From: Hypholoma sublateritium FD-334 SS-4
Taxonomy: Eukaryota; Basidiomycota; Agaricomycetes; Agaricales; Strophariaceae
Assembly: GCA_000827495.1 (NCBI GenBank)
Contig: KN817543.1
Span: forward strand, 124,001 to 188,000
Direction: 5' to 3'
DNA: 64,000 nucleotides
In this document: positions 36,388-48,156 of the stretch, in pieces
Position numbering within the stretch: position 1 is the stretch's first letter
Layout: the number at the start of each line of letters is the position of its first letter
Translations under genes and position numbers: made by a program
The notes under the pieces: model-generated
Seen by the model: only the letters and a program-made list of their open reading frames with translations
Databases searched by the model: none
What the model was told of the DNA's origin: nothing

Positions 36388-37700
36388 AGTTGGTTGTAGT
36401 ATGCAAATTGTAAATGGATGTGTTCATTTGGTACACAGTAAGCGATACTTTAGTCAAAGTCAGCGCGGAACCAATACTGAGTATAGATTGGATTTGAAGG
36501 TTCAGGTTGCTGATCATGGCGCGAGTGGCTATGTATTTTTGGAGTCTGGGGATGGAAAAAAGCGTGAGGGGCTGATGACGGTGCGTGATACGTCGCAGGC
36601 CGCAGAACTACCTACTGGTAGTAGATTGTACTGAGCCCGCAGCCTCTGACAGGTATTGAGCATCTAATTCAATTGAAACGCTGAAAATATACCGGAAACT
36701 TTTTGAGGCGGTACGCTGTATGCCTAATTACTGCTGTGCGGCGTCTGCGCGTCTCCAGGAAGCCCGTACAATTTAATTTATTTCAGTACACTGTACATTT
36801 GGCTGCATTCAAGGAAGGGTGGAATCGGGTGCCGGGGATATGTGTAAGACGAATGGAGCATGTCCGCGTCCCTGGTGAGTAATGCCATAGAGCTGAGAAT
36901 TCCACTTTAAGCACCAAACTTCTTCCGCTACCATATAACGCCAGCAACTATATTCCCCCCTCATTTCCCCGTCACCCGTCTCTCCCAGAATGCTTGTCCT
37001 TTCGGTAGGTGGCTATGATACATTTCACAGGAACATCAACTAACCGATATTCCAGTGTTTTCTGTTTTACTTGCCAGCACATCGATTTCTCAATGCATTT
37101 TTGGGACGTTTTTTCTTACTTGGTATGTTTCTTGTTCTGTAATTTTCTGTTTCGTGTATGTCTGACAGTGCCGCAGCTCTTCTGGGTCGCGGGAGAGCCG
37201 TACGCACGACATACGCATGCCAGCACACACCATTTTTCAAGACATTCACCACCCTCCGATGTTCCCCAACCTCCCCACCCTCATTGTATTACCACTCCCA
37301 TGTGTTCCCAACTCTGGGGAGGAATTTGGAGCCGACGGCCCTTCCATGGACGCGACGCACGCCGCAGACGTTCGTCCACCCACGCGCTCCATCACGAGAC
37401 AACGCGCACACTCCCCGCCACGTCACAACCATTTCCCACATCCCCTCTACCATATGAACACGTCGGGAGGGTCACACATCCCCCATCGAGACACCAAGAA
37501 CGACGTGCGCTCTCGACGCACGCCGCATTCCCACGGGCGCGCGTGCTGCTTTTTGGCGTTCCGGCAATCGCTCCACGGCGTACCCTTCGCCTTACACCTC
37601 ATACAACACCAAACGGAGCTCCATACGTCGATGGAAGGAGTGCGGCACATGTGGGATGGTACGACGCGGGCAGGAGACGCACAGAAGATGTCAGCAGCCG
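36388..37700. other. No supportable gene
   Basis: This holds the 3' flank of the zinc-cluster gene, then AT-rich DNA to about 37.15 kb. A 334-codon plus-strand frame starts at 37009 but runs into the repeat block below and carries no domain. Confidence 0.35.
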
Positions 37701-37727
37701 CCACACACGCTCGGATGCATCCCGCGT

Positions 37728-38590
37728 CCAAATTCGATTTTTGGACTTCCAGGAACAGGCCCCGCGGCGAGCGGCAGGGTGCATACTGCATAGAATTGCA
37801 GAGACGTGCAGTGCGACACCCACACACTATATCAACCTCTCCCATGTTTCCACTGCATCTGCCGCACGCAAATTCGATTTTTGGACGTCCGGCGGGAGGC
37901 CCCGCGGCAAGCAGGGAGCGGTACTGAAAGGTGGTGGTGGGGTGCGAGCGACGACTGGCGTGGTCGTCTTTGAGGGTTCACGGAAAGGTAAGGAGTGTAG
38001 TGTATTTATTTAGGGAATGAATAATAATTTATGTACTGGGAACTTCGAAATGAGCTAGAGAAAGGGCTTATGAAGATAGGAATGGGGGGGAAATCTACTA
38101 GTAAGAGAGGGTAGGGGAGTATCTCCTCGGCTTGCATTTTACCTGCTGTGCATCAAGGAGAGGCTCGCAGCGGCTCTACGACGGTGCAATGTGAACAAGC
38201 GTCCATGAAATTGCTCCACCCCACAAATTCAAATCCGAAATTTGGAGTTCCCGCGACCGTCACGCAGAGAACTGCATCCCACGAAGTCAATAAGCGCCCA
38301 TGGATGGGCGCTTCATCACATTGCCAATCTACGTACTGGTTGACGCACCCGTTCACCCACCCTCCACGACACAGCGCACGCGAACTGCCCAAAACAGCAT
38401 GGCACGACCACCCAGCACACATAACCCAAACGAACAAACACATGGATACGCATACCACGTCCACGTCAATGTGAATAGGCGCCCATGAATTAGCACCACC
38501 TCAGACATTCAAATTCGAAATTCGGGCTTCCCGCGAACGTCACGCAGGGAACTGCACCCCACGAAGTCAATAAGCGCCACGGTGAGGAGC
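37728..38590. repeat. Direct repeats with AAATTCGA core
   Basis: Two copies at 37728 and 37868 share aaattcgatttttggac and ccccgcggc, 140 bases apart. Two more at 38222 and 38511 share a gaaatt(t/c)gg core, ttcccgcga, gtcacgcag and cacgaagtcaataagcgcc, 289 bases apart. The second pair is about 85-90% alike over 75 bases. Confidence 0.75.
37925..38115 (+). repeat. Dispersed repeat, copy 1 (inverted copy at 55490-55680)
   Basis: It shares gtgcgagcgacgactgg, ggttcacggaaaggtaagg and gtactgggaacttcgaaatg with the reverse complement of 55490-55680, at roughly 85-90% identity by eye. Confidence 0.8.
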
Positions 38591-38859
38591 CCGAGCTCAC
38601 GCTAGCCATGAAATTCGACAAAGTCATATTCGACATGTGACCGGATCAACGTTTTCCCGCGCCCTTCGCCGCTTTCCCACATTCGCCGACGCACATCGCC
38701 CGGCGCCGCCCCGCCCTCCGGCATATTCCGCTGCATTCCACACCGCGTGTACTCATTCCCAAAACTGTCCACCGGCATTCTACGTATCAGCGGCCGGTAC
38801 GCGCTTATTAATTCATTAGAGCGCAGTATTTTATCATCCATGTAAACAAGCCTTATGAC

Positions 38860-39780
38860 CCGTCGTCCGCTTCGCTCCCCTGCCTGCTACGCGCCGGGTC
38901 AACGGCTTGCCGGGGCTGCGCCCCTGGACCCCCTTAGTCGGCGCCGTGTGCCTCCGTAGTTAGTGGTCGGCGCTTCACGCCTCCACAGTGCGATAACTAT
39001 TTTTTGAATTATTAATTAGTCGGCGCTGTGCGCGCCTCCATATAAATTTAATAGGCACCCGTCACTCCGCGACGGATAGCATGCCTTGTCGACGCTGACG
39101 CGCCTCCACGGTCAGTAGTTGTGCTGGTGCACTCTCAAATAATTTCTGTTAATAAACAAAAGTTGGCGTGTCTCCAAAGAATACAAAGTGCTGTCACTTC
39201 AGTAGTTTGCTGGGGATTCGTGCTGGCGCACCTCACACACTAAGTATTGTTTAAAACTTCTATCCTAAATTACCGTGGGCTGTCGCGGAGCGACGGCGAG
39301 GTGAACGAAATAATTTTCCGGTGGTCGGCGCTGACGCGCCTCCCGGGAAGCACCATGTTATTACCAATGACCAATGACCCATCGCGGAGCGACGGGAGGC
39401 TCGCACCTCCTTCTGTTGGAACTACCCTTGCGCTGACCCACCTCCACAGTTAAAAGTTAGTATTTAACATTGGGGCACCCCCAAAGAATTACTGAATTTA
39501 TCGTCTGCACTTTTTGTTAGTGAAGACTGAATAGCATGTATATGCCCGAACGTATTCAAAAAAATTGATTGCCTGTCAGTGTCACTCCGCAATGGACAAC
39601 CACTTGCCTGCTGGGCACAGGTCAACGGGTCTGCGATGCTAAACACTGACACTCATCATGTGTGCCGTTTATATTTGAGTATCAGCGCTGGTGCACCTCC
39701 AATTTTTTGACTTGAAATTTTGCAGAGGGCCAGAGGCGCGGGCACCGGCGCGCTGTTAAACTTATCTTTTATGCATTAAA
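38860..39780. repeat. Array of short GC-rich palindromic clusters in AT-rich DNA
   Basis: About ten variants of gtcggcgctgacgcgcctcc (hairpin GGCGC-loop-GCGCC) occur at about 38938, 38967, 39018, 39088, 39219, 39324, 39428 and 39684. A second palindrome, tcgcggagcgacgg, appears in both orientations at about 39060, 39277, 39380 and 39582. Spacers are AT-rich. At the left edge is a gggctgcgcccctgg hairpin. Confidence 0.7.
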
Positions 39781-39789
39781 ATATTCAAT

Positions 39790-42103
39790 CTTACTGTCCG
39801 GCATTTATTGCTATTTTACCTGCTTGTCGCCTGCGCTTGAGCCTATATCACACTTATCTATTTAGGAATGGTGCAGTAACGCGGATCAGCTCGGCGCAGT
39901 GCGCACGCCGCCTGCGCTCTGCGTGATTCAGAACCGCCCTGAATGCGCCGTGGCTGTGTATCTGAGGAACGGATTTGGATTACGTAAATATATTAGCTAA
40001 CAACGTTGCCATTGGTTGTTGGGCACTTTCCCAGGGATTGTCTCATTATATTATAGATTAGGCGCCCACATTCGGTATCGCACTGCCTCCACTTCCGTTT
40101 CGGTAGCTTAGTTTTCCATTTCACTTCCCAAAAACCTTCATCTTCATACTATAGCACATTCTATTTCCTCCTTTCTTTATAAGCACATACATTTTACATA
40201 CAAATGAAAGTACACAGAGTAGGTATATAAAGACTGTCAAAAGACTGTAAAAACCTCTACAAAAACAATTAAGAAGTTTTTATTCATGCGTTAAATTCGT
40301 TGTTCCCATCTCGTCTTCCTAATCGACCTCATCCTCCTCGTCGTGTCTCTTCATTGCGTCCTAGCGCGGTTCGAAGCTAGCGCCGTAGGTCCTGGGGTGC
40401 TACTAACCGTACCGTGGCGGGCAAGCCCTGACGTTCCTCTTTCGCGGCCTTCGGGCGGGGGAGAGGTTCTGCCAGTATTATAATAAAAGGGGAATAGACG
40501 AGTTGTACGTAGGACAGTTTTTGAAATAAAATTCCCTTTTAAAGTACTTTTACTTCCCTATCAGCATTGTGGCCCCCCAGGCCTGATCCGCCGCCGAAGG
40601 GGGCGGATCGTTGCACTGGGTGGCGTGAGAAAATATTTTAGGGTTGGATGGCAGATTCGGAATCCTCGACCTCGAAAACATAAGAATCCATAGACACCCA
40701 GCATCCGTGCTGAAATGGGATGCATCCGCTGCGTGGGGCGTGGGATGCACGGTGCCCACGACGCGCCCACATCGTCGCGCAGCCTCGCAGCACGTCTACA
40801 AACATCTTGGGGATGCGAACACCTTGGGGGATGTACTCCCACCGCACGGCGAGCCTGCACGCCCCCAATAGGCACCTGTGCGAGAAAACAGACGGTGAGC
40901 ACCGCTCCGCCACCGCTGGATCACGTATCTACGTATTATCTTATGTCTGCGCGACGTGATTTCGCCGGCGTGATACGGCGGCACGACTTGGGGGGGCGTG
41001 TGCGCATTCACATGCACGCTGTATCCTGAGCTTCTCACAGCACGCCATGTTCTTCGGTGGGGCGCTGCTCAGCGGGATACCGGACGACAGGCGCACGCAT
41101 CAGCGCCGCTGCATGACAAGCCCAAGCCCAACATACAACTGGCGGTGCGAGCAGCATGCGGGCGGCGGCGTACTCTACGAAGGTGCGCTCGCACCTTTTT
41201 GACTTACAAGGTGTGCGCCTGCTGACCTGGACTCGCAGTGTGCCACGTTCGGCACATGGGCGCTCCTGCGCGAGTATTAAACGATGGGCGCGCAACAGCG
41301 CCGCTCGCGCAACACATGGCCACAACGACCTCAGGCAACACCCAGACGACGCGGTGAGCAGCGGGCGGACGTCTGATGTGCGGCCTGGGTGCATCAAGGT
41401 GCGCTTTCGTTTTTTCGGTCTTGTATGATGTGAATACTTACCTAGCATCGTAGGATATCATGTCTCTCATAGGCGCTTAATCCGGGCACATCAGACGATG
41501 GGCGCGCAGCAGCGACAACGACGCCGCTCAACACAGCCGCTACGACGATCACAAGCCGTGTAAACAGACGGCGCGGCGAGCAGAGGGCCGGCTGTGCGCG
41601 GGAGGGACATGCATCAGGTCTGTGGTGTGCATGTCCGTGGACACCCGCCGTGCTCACTCTATAGCGTCAAGCAGGGACAGCCGGCGTGCGGACACCAAGG
41701 CGGCGTAGTCCACATCACCGGCGTCACTGACGACACCGTAGTGTGCTAGGCACGGCGCTGAGCCGCTATGAACCCGCGCAGAACGAAGGCGCATGGTGCA
41801 TGTATGGGCAGAACCGCGTCAGGGAGGAATTGCGGCTCCAGCCGCCGTGGACGAGGATACCTCGAAACGAAATAGGTTAGTACATCATCAATGACTTCAT
41901 GGACTGCGTAGCTTACCTTTTCAAGTAAAATCACGAAATCTGGGCCACGGGTGTCTAGCAGCGCGAACTGCGACGACTGGAGCCCCGCAAATGATCAGAG
42001 GTGAGCGTAATGTCGTTCGGGCGCAGCGCATGTCTGTGTTCAGATGGGGATACAGCACCAGCGGACGGCGGGAGCGAGGTGGTTATAAAAGTTACTTGCC
42101 TTC
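39790..42103. other. No supportable gene
   Basis: AT-rich to about 40.55 kb, then CpG-rich DNA with overlapping short frames on both strands. No motif is recognised. Confidence 0.35.
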
Positions 42104-42157
42104 CTAACGTGCACCTGCGATAAGTTAGCACCAGCTAACTTATAGCAGGCACGTTAG
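42104..42157. repeat. Near-perfect 54-base hairpin
   Basis: The left arm, ctaacgtgcacctgcgataa followed by gttagc, pairs with the right arm, gctaacttatagcaggcacg followed by ttag, around a four-base loop, with one small bulge. Confidence 0.8.
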
Positions 42158-44590
42158 ATCGGAACAAGTTAACATACTTTATTCCTATACGCGGCACGCT
42201 AAAGGGTGACCGGTGACCTCGCGTGTGTGGTGAAAGGCCGGCTTGGCTCGGCAAATCCCGGTTAACGTGCGTGCCGATGCTGCCGGTGTCGCTAATATGC
42301 GGACACAACTAGACGGTCCTCTGCATGTTGCGCCTACCTGCCGTGCTATGTTGTCCATCATGTAGCTACCTACTTTCAAGGACGTAGATTAAATTTCATA
42401 TCGCCGAAGCTTTCATAAGTAACAACAGCGAGCGTGAGCGTGACTGGTATACGCTGAATATTCCGATATGCACGTTGCAAGTTGAGTGCATTATGCTAAT
42501 CATTTTGTGAATATACAGTATGTCTACTTTGAATGATGAGTGATAAATATTATGCTTTCCACCTTATTTCCTAGAACCAACTTGCAAGATATATGAGTAA
42601 AACAGACTGTACAAAATGCACACCAAAGCCCGACACTTCAAGAATTAAAGCAGTGTGATCTACGTACCATTGCGCACGAGCTGAATAGATTAATATATTT
42701 ATTCCGCGGCCAATAGTCTCATATAAATATGAGATATGATATGACCTACCAAAGTACCGAAAGTTGTGTACGTTAACTTGCGCAAGTTCTCACATTACCC
42801 AGGCGAACGTGCCACGGTAAGATAGCTTCACTGGCATGCTAACTGGCGCACATTTGAGGGACTTACATTACATGTAACTCTATCTGTTCAGTATCAGACC
42901 ACTTGACTCGCTTTTGTAGTCGAACAATTGAGCAGGTGTACTTATATAAATTAAGGTACCACCGTCCTTTTTGGAAAGGTCAATGAAAGATTGCCTTCTA
43001 GTATTTGCCCGCACTTTTCCCGCGCTGAAGGCATTGCTGTATATTATACAGTAAACACAGTGTTTGAATGAGCAGTTACTGAATATATTTGAGATATATC
43101 CACCGTGTTCTGCCATGCACGCGAAGCTATTGATCATTTCTTGACTCTACCAAAATGACACCATACACGCAACCAAATCGCACTGAGTAATACTGTATTC
43201 AGCAGTCTAATAATCAAATCAACAGGAATATTAGAGGCTATATGTGACTTTCTAGCGCTACGAAAAGCTAAGATCGGCTGCGAGGCAGCTTCCCAGTCTC
43301 CCAAAAGCAGACTCCAATGATACGTATAGCCGCTTGGCAAGCAAGTTAGCGCACGTTCGCACACAAGGTCGGCCTGCGTGGGAATAAGTTCACCTGCTCC
43401 GGCATCTCGGCTTGTAATGGCCTGCACGTTAGCAAGTTCGCCGAATAAGTTACTTCTTTCACCGCCGGGGAGCGAGCACGCGGCAACATCGTTAGGCTGC
43501 GAGACGATGGCCTCGGCGCTGTGCGGGACGGAAGGTCGGTGCACGAGAACACGGACTGCTCCAGCGCGCGGCGTGGTTCTGCAGGTGCTATGGGATGCCA
43601 GCGCCGATCTGCGGCGTACGGCGCATGACAGACTGTAGTCCTGCGATATCAGAGGTGAGTGCGTTGCCTATTTCTTCGATCATGACGTACACTCACCGTC
43701 ATAGGACTGGGCGTACCTCAAAACACCGGGAACGAACAGCGCTGCCGCGCCCTCAGGCTGCCCAGCGACTATCCGACGTCATACGAAACGAAACGTGGGG
43801 GAACGAGGGCACAAACCGAGCCTGCGCGCGCCATATGTCGACGGGTGCTGTCACTCGCGTTCAGCGGGCTGCATCCGTCGTCAGCGTCCCAGATAATCTA
43901 CGCGGGGTGGAGTGCGTACTCAGCCTCAGTACGGTGAGTCTAATCGTTATCAGGAGGCACTTACCTAGTCTTCAGACTGAGCCCGTGATGTGGAGCTGGA
44001 CACGGGCGCGGACAGCGGCGCGCCAGCGGACGAGGGCATCTGGGAACGAAACAGGTGAGTGTGGTGTGCGTTCTGTCTGCTGCGCGTCTCGCTCACCGTT
44101 TGCCACACGATAGGTCACTGCGCCGCTGGGTGTGCAGCACCCACTGTCCGTGTCGAGGAAGCACTTAGTACCGTGGAGCGCAGGCGCAGGTGCGAGGACA
44201 GCGATGTCAACCATCGCCAGGTATTCTATGCAGACACACAGTGCTCATCCCGTTCTATTTCAGGTTATTCCCTTATGCTACAGTACAGGTAGACATTCTA
44301 CTCAAGGGCCTGACATATCCCGACATATTTGTAGTGTTATTAGCTGAATAACCATATTTATGAGTGCCGAAACGCCCGCACCGGTCTGTACATACATACG
44401 CTGTGACTACGCGGAGTCTTCTATTGGTTGAAATATGACATTTATTACTCCATTTTTGGGATCTTTGCGCAAAGATGCTTTAGCGCGTCGTCAAGGCTTC
44501 CAAATTCTCGTACACGAAGCTCTCGCACATAGAAAATTGTAATGCCATAATGCTGTCAGAATTGATGGGAATGCAGAAATAGCCGAAAAA
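42158..44590. other. No supportable gene
   Basis: AT-rich to 43.1 kb, then GC-rich. A 136-codon minus-strand frame at 43544-43134 is unrecognised and uncalled. Confidence 0.35.
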
Positions 44591-44599
44591 AGATGGTAA

Positions 44600-45910
44600 C
44601 TTTTGGTAGTGTGTTAGTGGCTGTTCCAGCCCAGGAAACAACGCTGGAGCTCAATCCGTGCACGCAAAATTCTAACAAGTGAAGGGCTTGTGAGCACCGT
44701 GGCGAAGACGTGGTGAGAAAGGCGACACGTGTGTAAGAAGGTGAAGGCAAGATGATGTGATGTAGCAACATACCGCAGATGACCATGCACTAAATGAGAA
44801 ATGAGAGGTGGCTTTGGACAATTGGTCGGGAGGCGGAACCCCCATGCATTCCTTCCAGGATGGCGGAGAATAATAAGGCAAGGGAAACCGGCATCTGGAG
44901 GGGCAATAAATCCGATAATCATCAGTATTGAAGTTAGCTAAGCAAGGACGTAAAGAAAACGAATGGACTAAGCGTAGGAGGGATGGAGTGTATAGGCATC
45001 ATGTGTACTACCAGACACATCCAGACGTCCGCACGGAAGTCAATTCTATGCATACTTATCCGCACGCTGGAGTGCCTTGTATGGCGAGAATGGGGAAGGA
45101 AGGGCGGTTTCAAAATTCAGAGACAGACACACCTGTAAAGCAACCATGAACGCGCCGACAGCGCCCGCGGCGATTGAAAGCAAGACGCGAACGGCAGAGA
45201 CTGCGAGAATGAAGAAAGTCAGACGAGCAGAACGGAACATAGGGTCTACTTACGTTGCGTACCCAGATTGTTAAAGTCCGTGTCCCCACGAGCGCAGAGG
45301 AGAGTGATGTACGGTGTCGCCGTTGGAATGGGAGAAGTGGAAAGAAAGAAATGAGGTCCGCCAGCACACCGACCACCTCCGCGGACTGTGTTCCAAATTC
45401 TCCCACAACGGCCCACACTCGGCATCGCGCCCGCCCGCCGCGAGCAGGGAGAAAGCAAGGTAGAGCGAGGCGGTTATTGTTGGGTCCTGCACAACTACGT
45501 ACACCGGCGGTTTCTTCCGAGAACCAGTCCCGAGACGCAGCGCAGCGCCAGATATCGCCAAGAAATGAGCATCTCTGTAAGCAGTGCTGGCCGCCCATTG
45601 TATTTTCAGTGTCTGAAATGGCATCCGCAATGCGCGCGAGCATATGGGTTACGAAGCTGAGTGCGCGCATAGAGCGTATGGGTTACGAAGCTGAGTGCGC
45701 GCATAGAGCATATGGGTTACGAAGCTGAGTGCGCGCATATATATATATAGACGGCAGACTGGCAGTACGGCACGAAAACACAGGATGCAGTCTTTAGGAG
45801 TGCGGCGCCTGATACGCGTGACCAAGCGGGAGATGCGTGGGGGGGCGAGCGCCCATAGCGAGGGAAACTGGCCGTGTAAATATGTGAGCGAGGGAGCCGG
45901 GAGGTGCAGG
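44600..45910 (-). repeat. Diverged dispersed repeat, copy B
   Basis: Read on the minus strand, this block resembles plus-strand DNA at 56.37-57.25 kb (shared conceptual strings such as SLCRSRLAFNRRGRC and ARLTFFILAVSAVRV-like) and, at its left-reading end (45.78-45.91), plus-strand 51.88-52.0 kb. One frame encodes a hydrophobic helix, so it may descend from a membrane-protein gene, but frames are broken. Confidence 0.55.
45632..45738 (+). repeat. 34-bp tandem repeat, three copies, then (AT)n
   Basis: The unit gtatgggttacgaagctgag with gtgcgcgcatagagc recurs three times almost unchanged, followed by a short atatatatat run. Confidence 0.85.
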
Positions 45911-46352
45911 CCTCATGCAGAATGCAAGCACCGCACCGGCGACCGCAGAATGCAAGCACCACAGACAAACCCAAGCACCACAGACAAAACGCAACACGTA
46001 GAAAATTTTTCTGTCAGAAAGAAAGTGCATGGGGGCGCGGTGCGGAGACGGCAGAGGGCAGTATGCGTGTACAGCGCAAAAAGGTGATAGATATTTTATA
46101 AGATATTGCAGAGGAAATCCCATGTGATGGGTTTTGGTCACATGAGTCCCGTCACATGAGTCCCGTCACGTCGTCCGCATGCCAGCCGCTCCGCTGAGCA
46201 AAAAAATGAGCAAAGGAGTGGACGGAATCGGATGATTTCGAGCTCGACCTAGGGGTTTTCAAGGGTGCTGAACACGATGGTGGTGGTCCGGAGGTGTGAA
46301 AATGAGCGGATGAAAAAAGTGCAACGGTAGGGGGCGGTTTGGGTCGGAATAA

Positions 46353-47186
46353 GCTCTAGGAAACAATCGAGAACGAATTCCATGGGTATCTCACCATCCT
46401 ATCGACGTAAAGCGAGGGGTTTATATTGGTGAATGCTCGCGTTTAGCCGTGCTATGTAGTTCAAAGGAGAACTATATAGGAGCGATTAAAGACCTCAACA
46501 CTCTTTATGCGATGCGCGGTTATCCGACACAACTCGTCACCGCCTGGTGCAAGAAAAATGTTCAAGAACGTTGGGACAAGCGATTCGCGTCGCGTGTCGA
46601 AAACAATGGGAACGACGAAGGCGTTCTTGTCTTGAAAACTAGGTTTGATGACGTATGGAATTGGTTNTCAGCTGCTGAATTAGGAAAAANANTCACTGAG
46701 TACTGGTCAGAGTGGTATACCCGCGCTGAACAGGGAAACTATGCGTATTCCCCCTCCAGACCCATACTCGCGCCAAATCTGGATCTTCCTCACGGGATCA
46801 CAGAAGTCGCCCCGGGGCTCCTCACGGAAGTCCTGGACGCGGCCGGAAACCCGGTATGGGTTCCAGACCTGCGCAAAATTGGACTACTCGGGCGTCGATG
46901 GTTGGTGTCTCGCAAACGCACCACCAACCTACTCGACCTTTCAAGTCAATGGAAGAAGGCTGTTTTCGCAAAGATGGATGAGATGGTCAACGAAGATAAT
47001 CGGGCACCATCACCTCAGATTGAACCAGTAGAAAGAGAAGTTATTATACGAGACCGTGGCAAATTACCACAAGCTCACGCAGCCCCAGAGCAGGACAGCG
47101 ATGATGACATCTACCTACATAGGNGATCGTCAGANGACGACGAGGAACATCCACACTTCGGCAGAGGTTCAAAACGTACGAACTGA
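46353..47186 (+). pseudogene. C-terminal part of a Penelope-like (Coprina-type) reverse transcriptase
   Basis: One frame stays open for 277 codons to a stop at 47184. It begins after a stop with IPWVSHHPIDVKRGVYIGEC, then RLAVLCSSKENYIGAIKDLN and LYAMRGYPTQLVTAWCKKNV. A Ser-His-His-Pro then Gly-Glu then Arg-Gly-Tyr-Pro pattern is the thumb region typical of Penelope-like retroelements. The tail is acidic and disordered (EQDSDDDIYLH, DDEEHPHFG). The finger and palm parts with the catalytic Asp pair are missing, because sequence before 46353 has stops in this frame, so the copy is 5'-truncated. Telomere-like repeats lie downstream on the same strand. The Coprina assignment is inference from that arrangement and the fungal host. 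Several ambiguous bases are inside. Confidence 0.6.
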
Positions 47187-48127
47187 ATAGATATTTACGA
47201 ACGTCAGCACGACGCGGTCTAACCCGAACCCTAACGTTCGTACATCTATGTTTAACTTATATTACAACTCTAAGTTAACCTTGTCAATTGTAGCCTAACC
47301 CCTACCCTAACCCCTAACCAGGTAACCCGGCGGCGTAAGAGAAATAACCGTCGGCGGGGTTAGTGTGGGCGCGATTCTAACAGGTACACTCAAATCTACT
47401 CACCGTTTAGGTTGAATCTATCACGGTGAGGAGTTACCTATAGGATTGTTTATGCTAAGCCAGTCTTCCGAAAGGAAGTGAAACGGTCACCTGTTATTGC
47501 CCGGATACGAGGCATTTATCGTGAATTAACACGTACTCTGCGTCGCTTCGGCGGCCTGGGGGAGACGGGGGATCGTTTGCGGTAATATCTAGAGTCGACT
47601 GACTTTTATACCCGCACAGACGTTAATAATAGCCAATCTATTAACGCTGTGAGCAGTGCTCCGCANTGCTCTGCNATTGACAAGCTAGGTATGGTNTCNC
47701 ACAGCCATGATATCGAGATTAGATCCAGCGATCGGATCTAGGTAAGATCGATTGCGATCGATTCGATGCTCCGCATCGACGATTCGACGCTCCGCGTCGA
47801 CGATTGCATATTGGTCTTGACCGGGAAACCCCAGGGAAACCCCAGGGATTCCCCCGGGAAACACCATAGACTTACCCTCGATTAAACGATCGAATCGATC
47901 GAGATGACATACCTCAATTCGTACGTTTCAATTTTCCATATTATAATTAACCGCATCTACTTTGGGTACGGAAAAGGAACCATTACTCCTTTCGTTAACG
48001 TGTACAGCCACTGAAGAGTCTTATAAAAGACGAAAAGGCCAGCTGCAGTGGACCCCCACTCAGCCTTTTGGCACAACGTTACAACTCTAACAGTAACAAG
48101 TCGCTCGCCGCTTCGCGGCTCGCTCCT
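47187..48127 (+). other. Probable 3' untranslated part of the retroelement, rich in small hairpins
   Basis: The 3' flank contains degenerate telomeric units at 47229-47235 and 47294-47319 (cctaacccctaccctaaccc). It also has a hairpin ctcaccgt...acggtgag near 47400, cttccgaaaggaag near 47463, and the mini-palindromes cgatgctccgcatcg and cgacgctccgcgtcg near 47765. I looked for a hammerhead core (CTGATGA with GAAA) and did not find one. Confidence 0.45.
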
Positions 48128-48156
48128 CCCTAACCCTAACCCTAACCCTAACCCTA
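48128..48156 (+). repeat. Interstitial telomeric tract (CCCTAA)4CCCTA
   Basis: Twenty-nine bases of perfect telomere repeat, in C-rich sense on the plus strand, 941 bases after the reverse transcriptase stop. Confidence 0.95.

Noticed and set aside
37009..38013. 334-codon plus-strand open frame
   Set aside because: It runs through direct repeats with an inverted copy elsewhere, and the composition changes midway. No domain found.
40361..40400. tRNA T-loop-like ggttcgaagc
   Set aside because: No matching A-box or cloverleaf could be drawn around it; no tRNA was found anywhere in the window.
47187..48127. Hammerhead ribozyme of the Penelope-like element
   Set aside because: Small hairpins and a GAAAC are present, but the CTGATGA core is not found in the right place.
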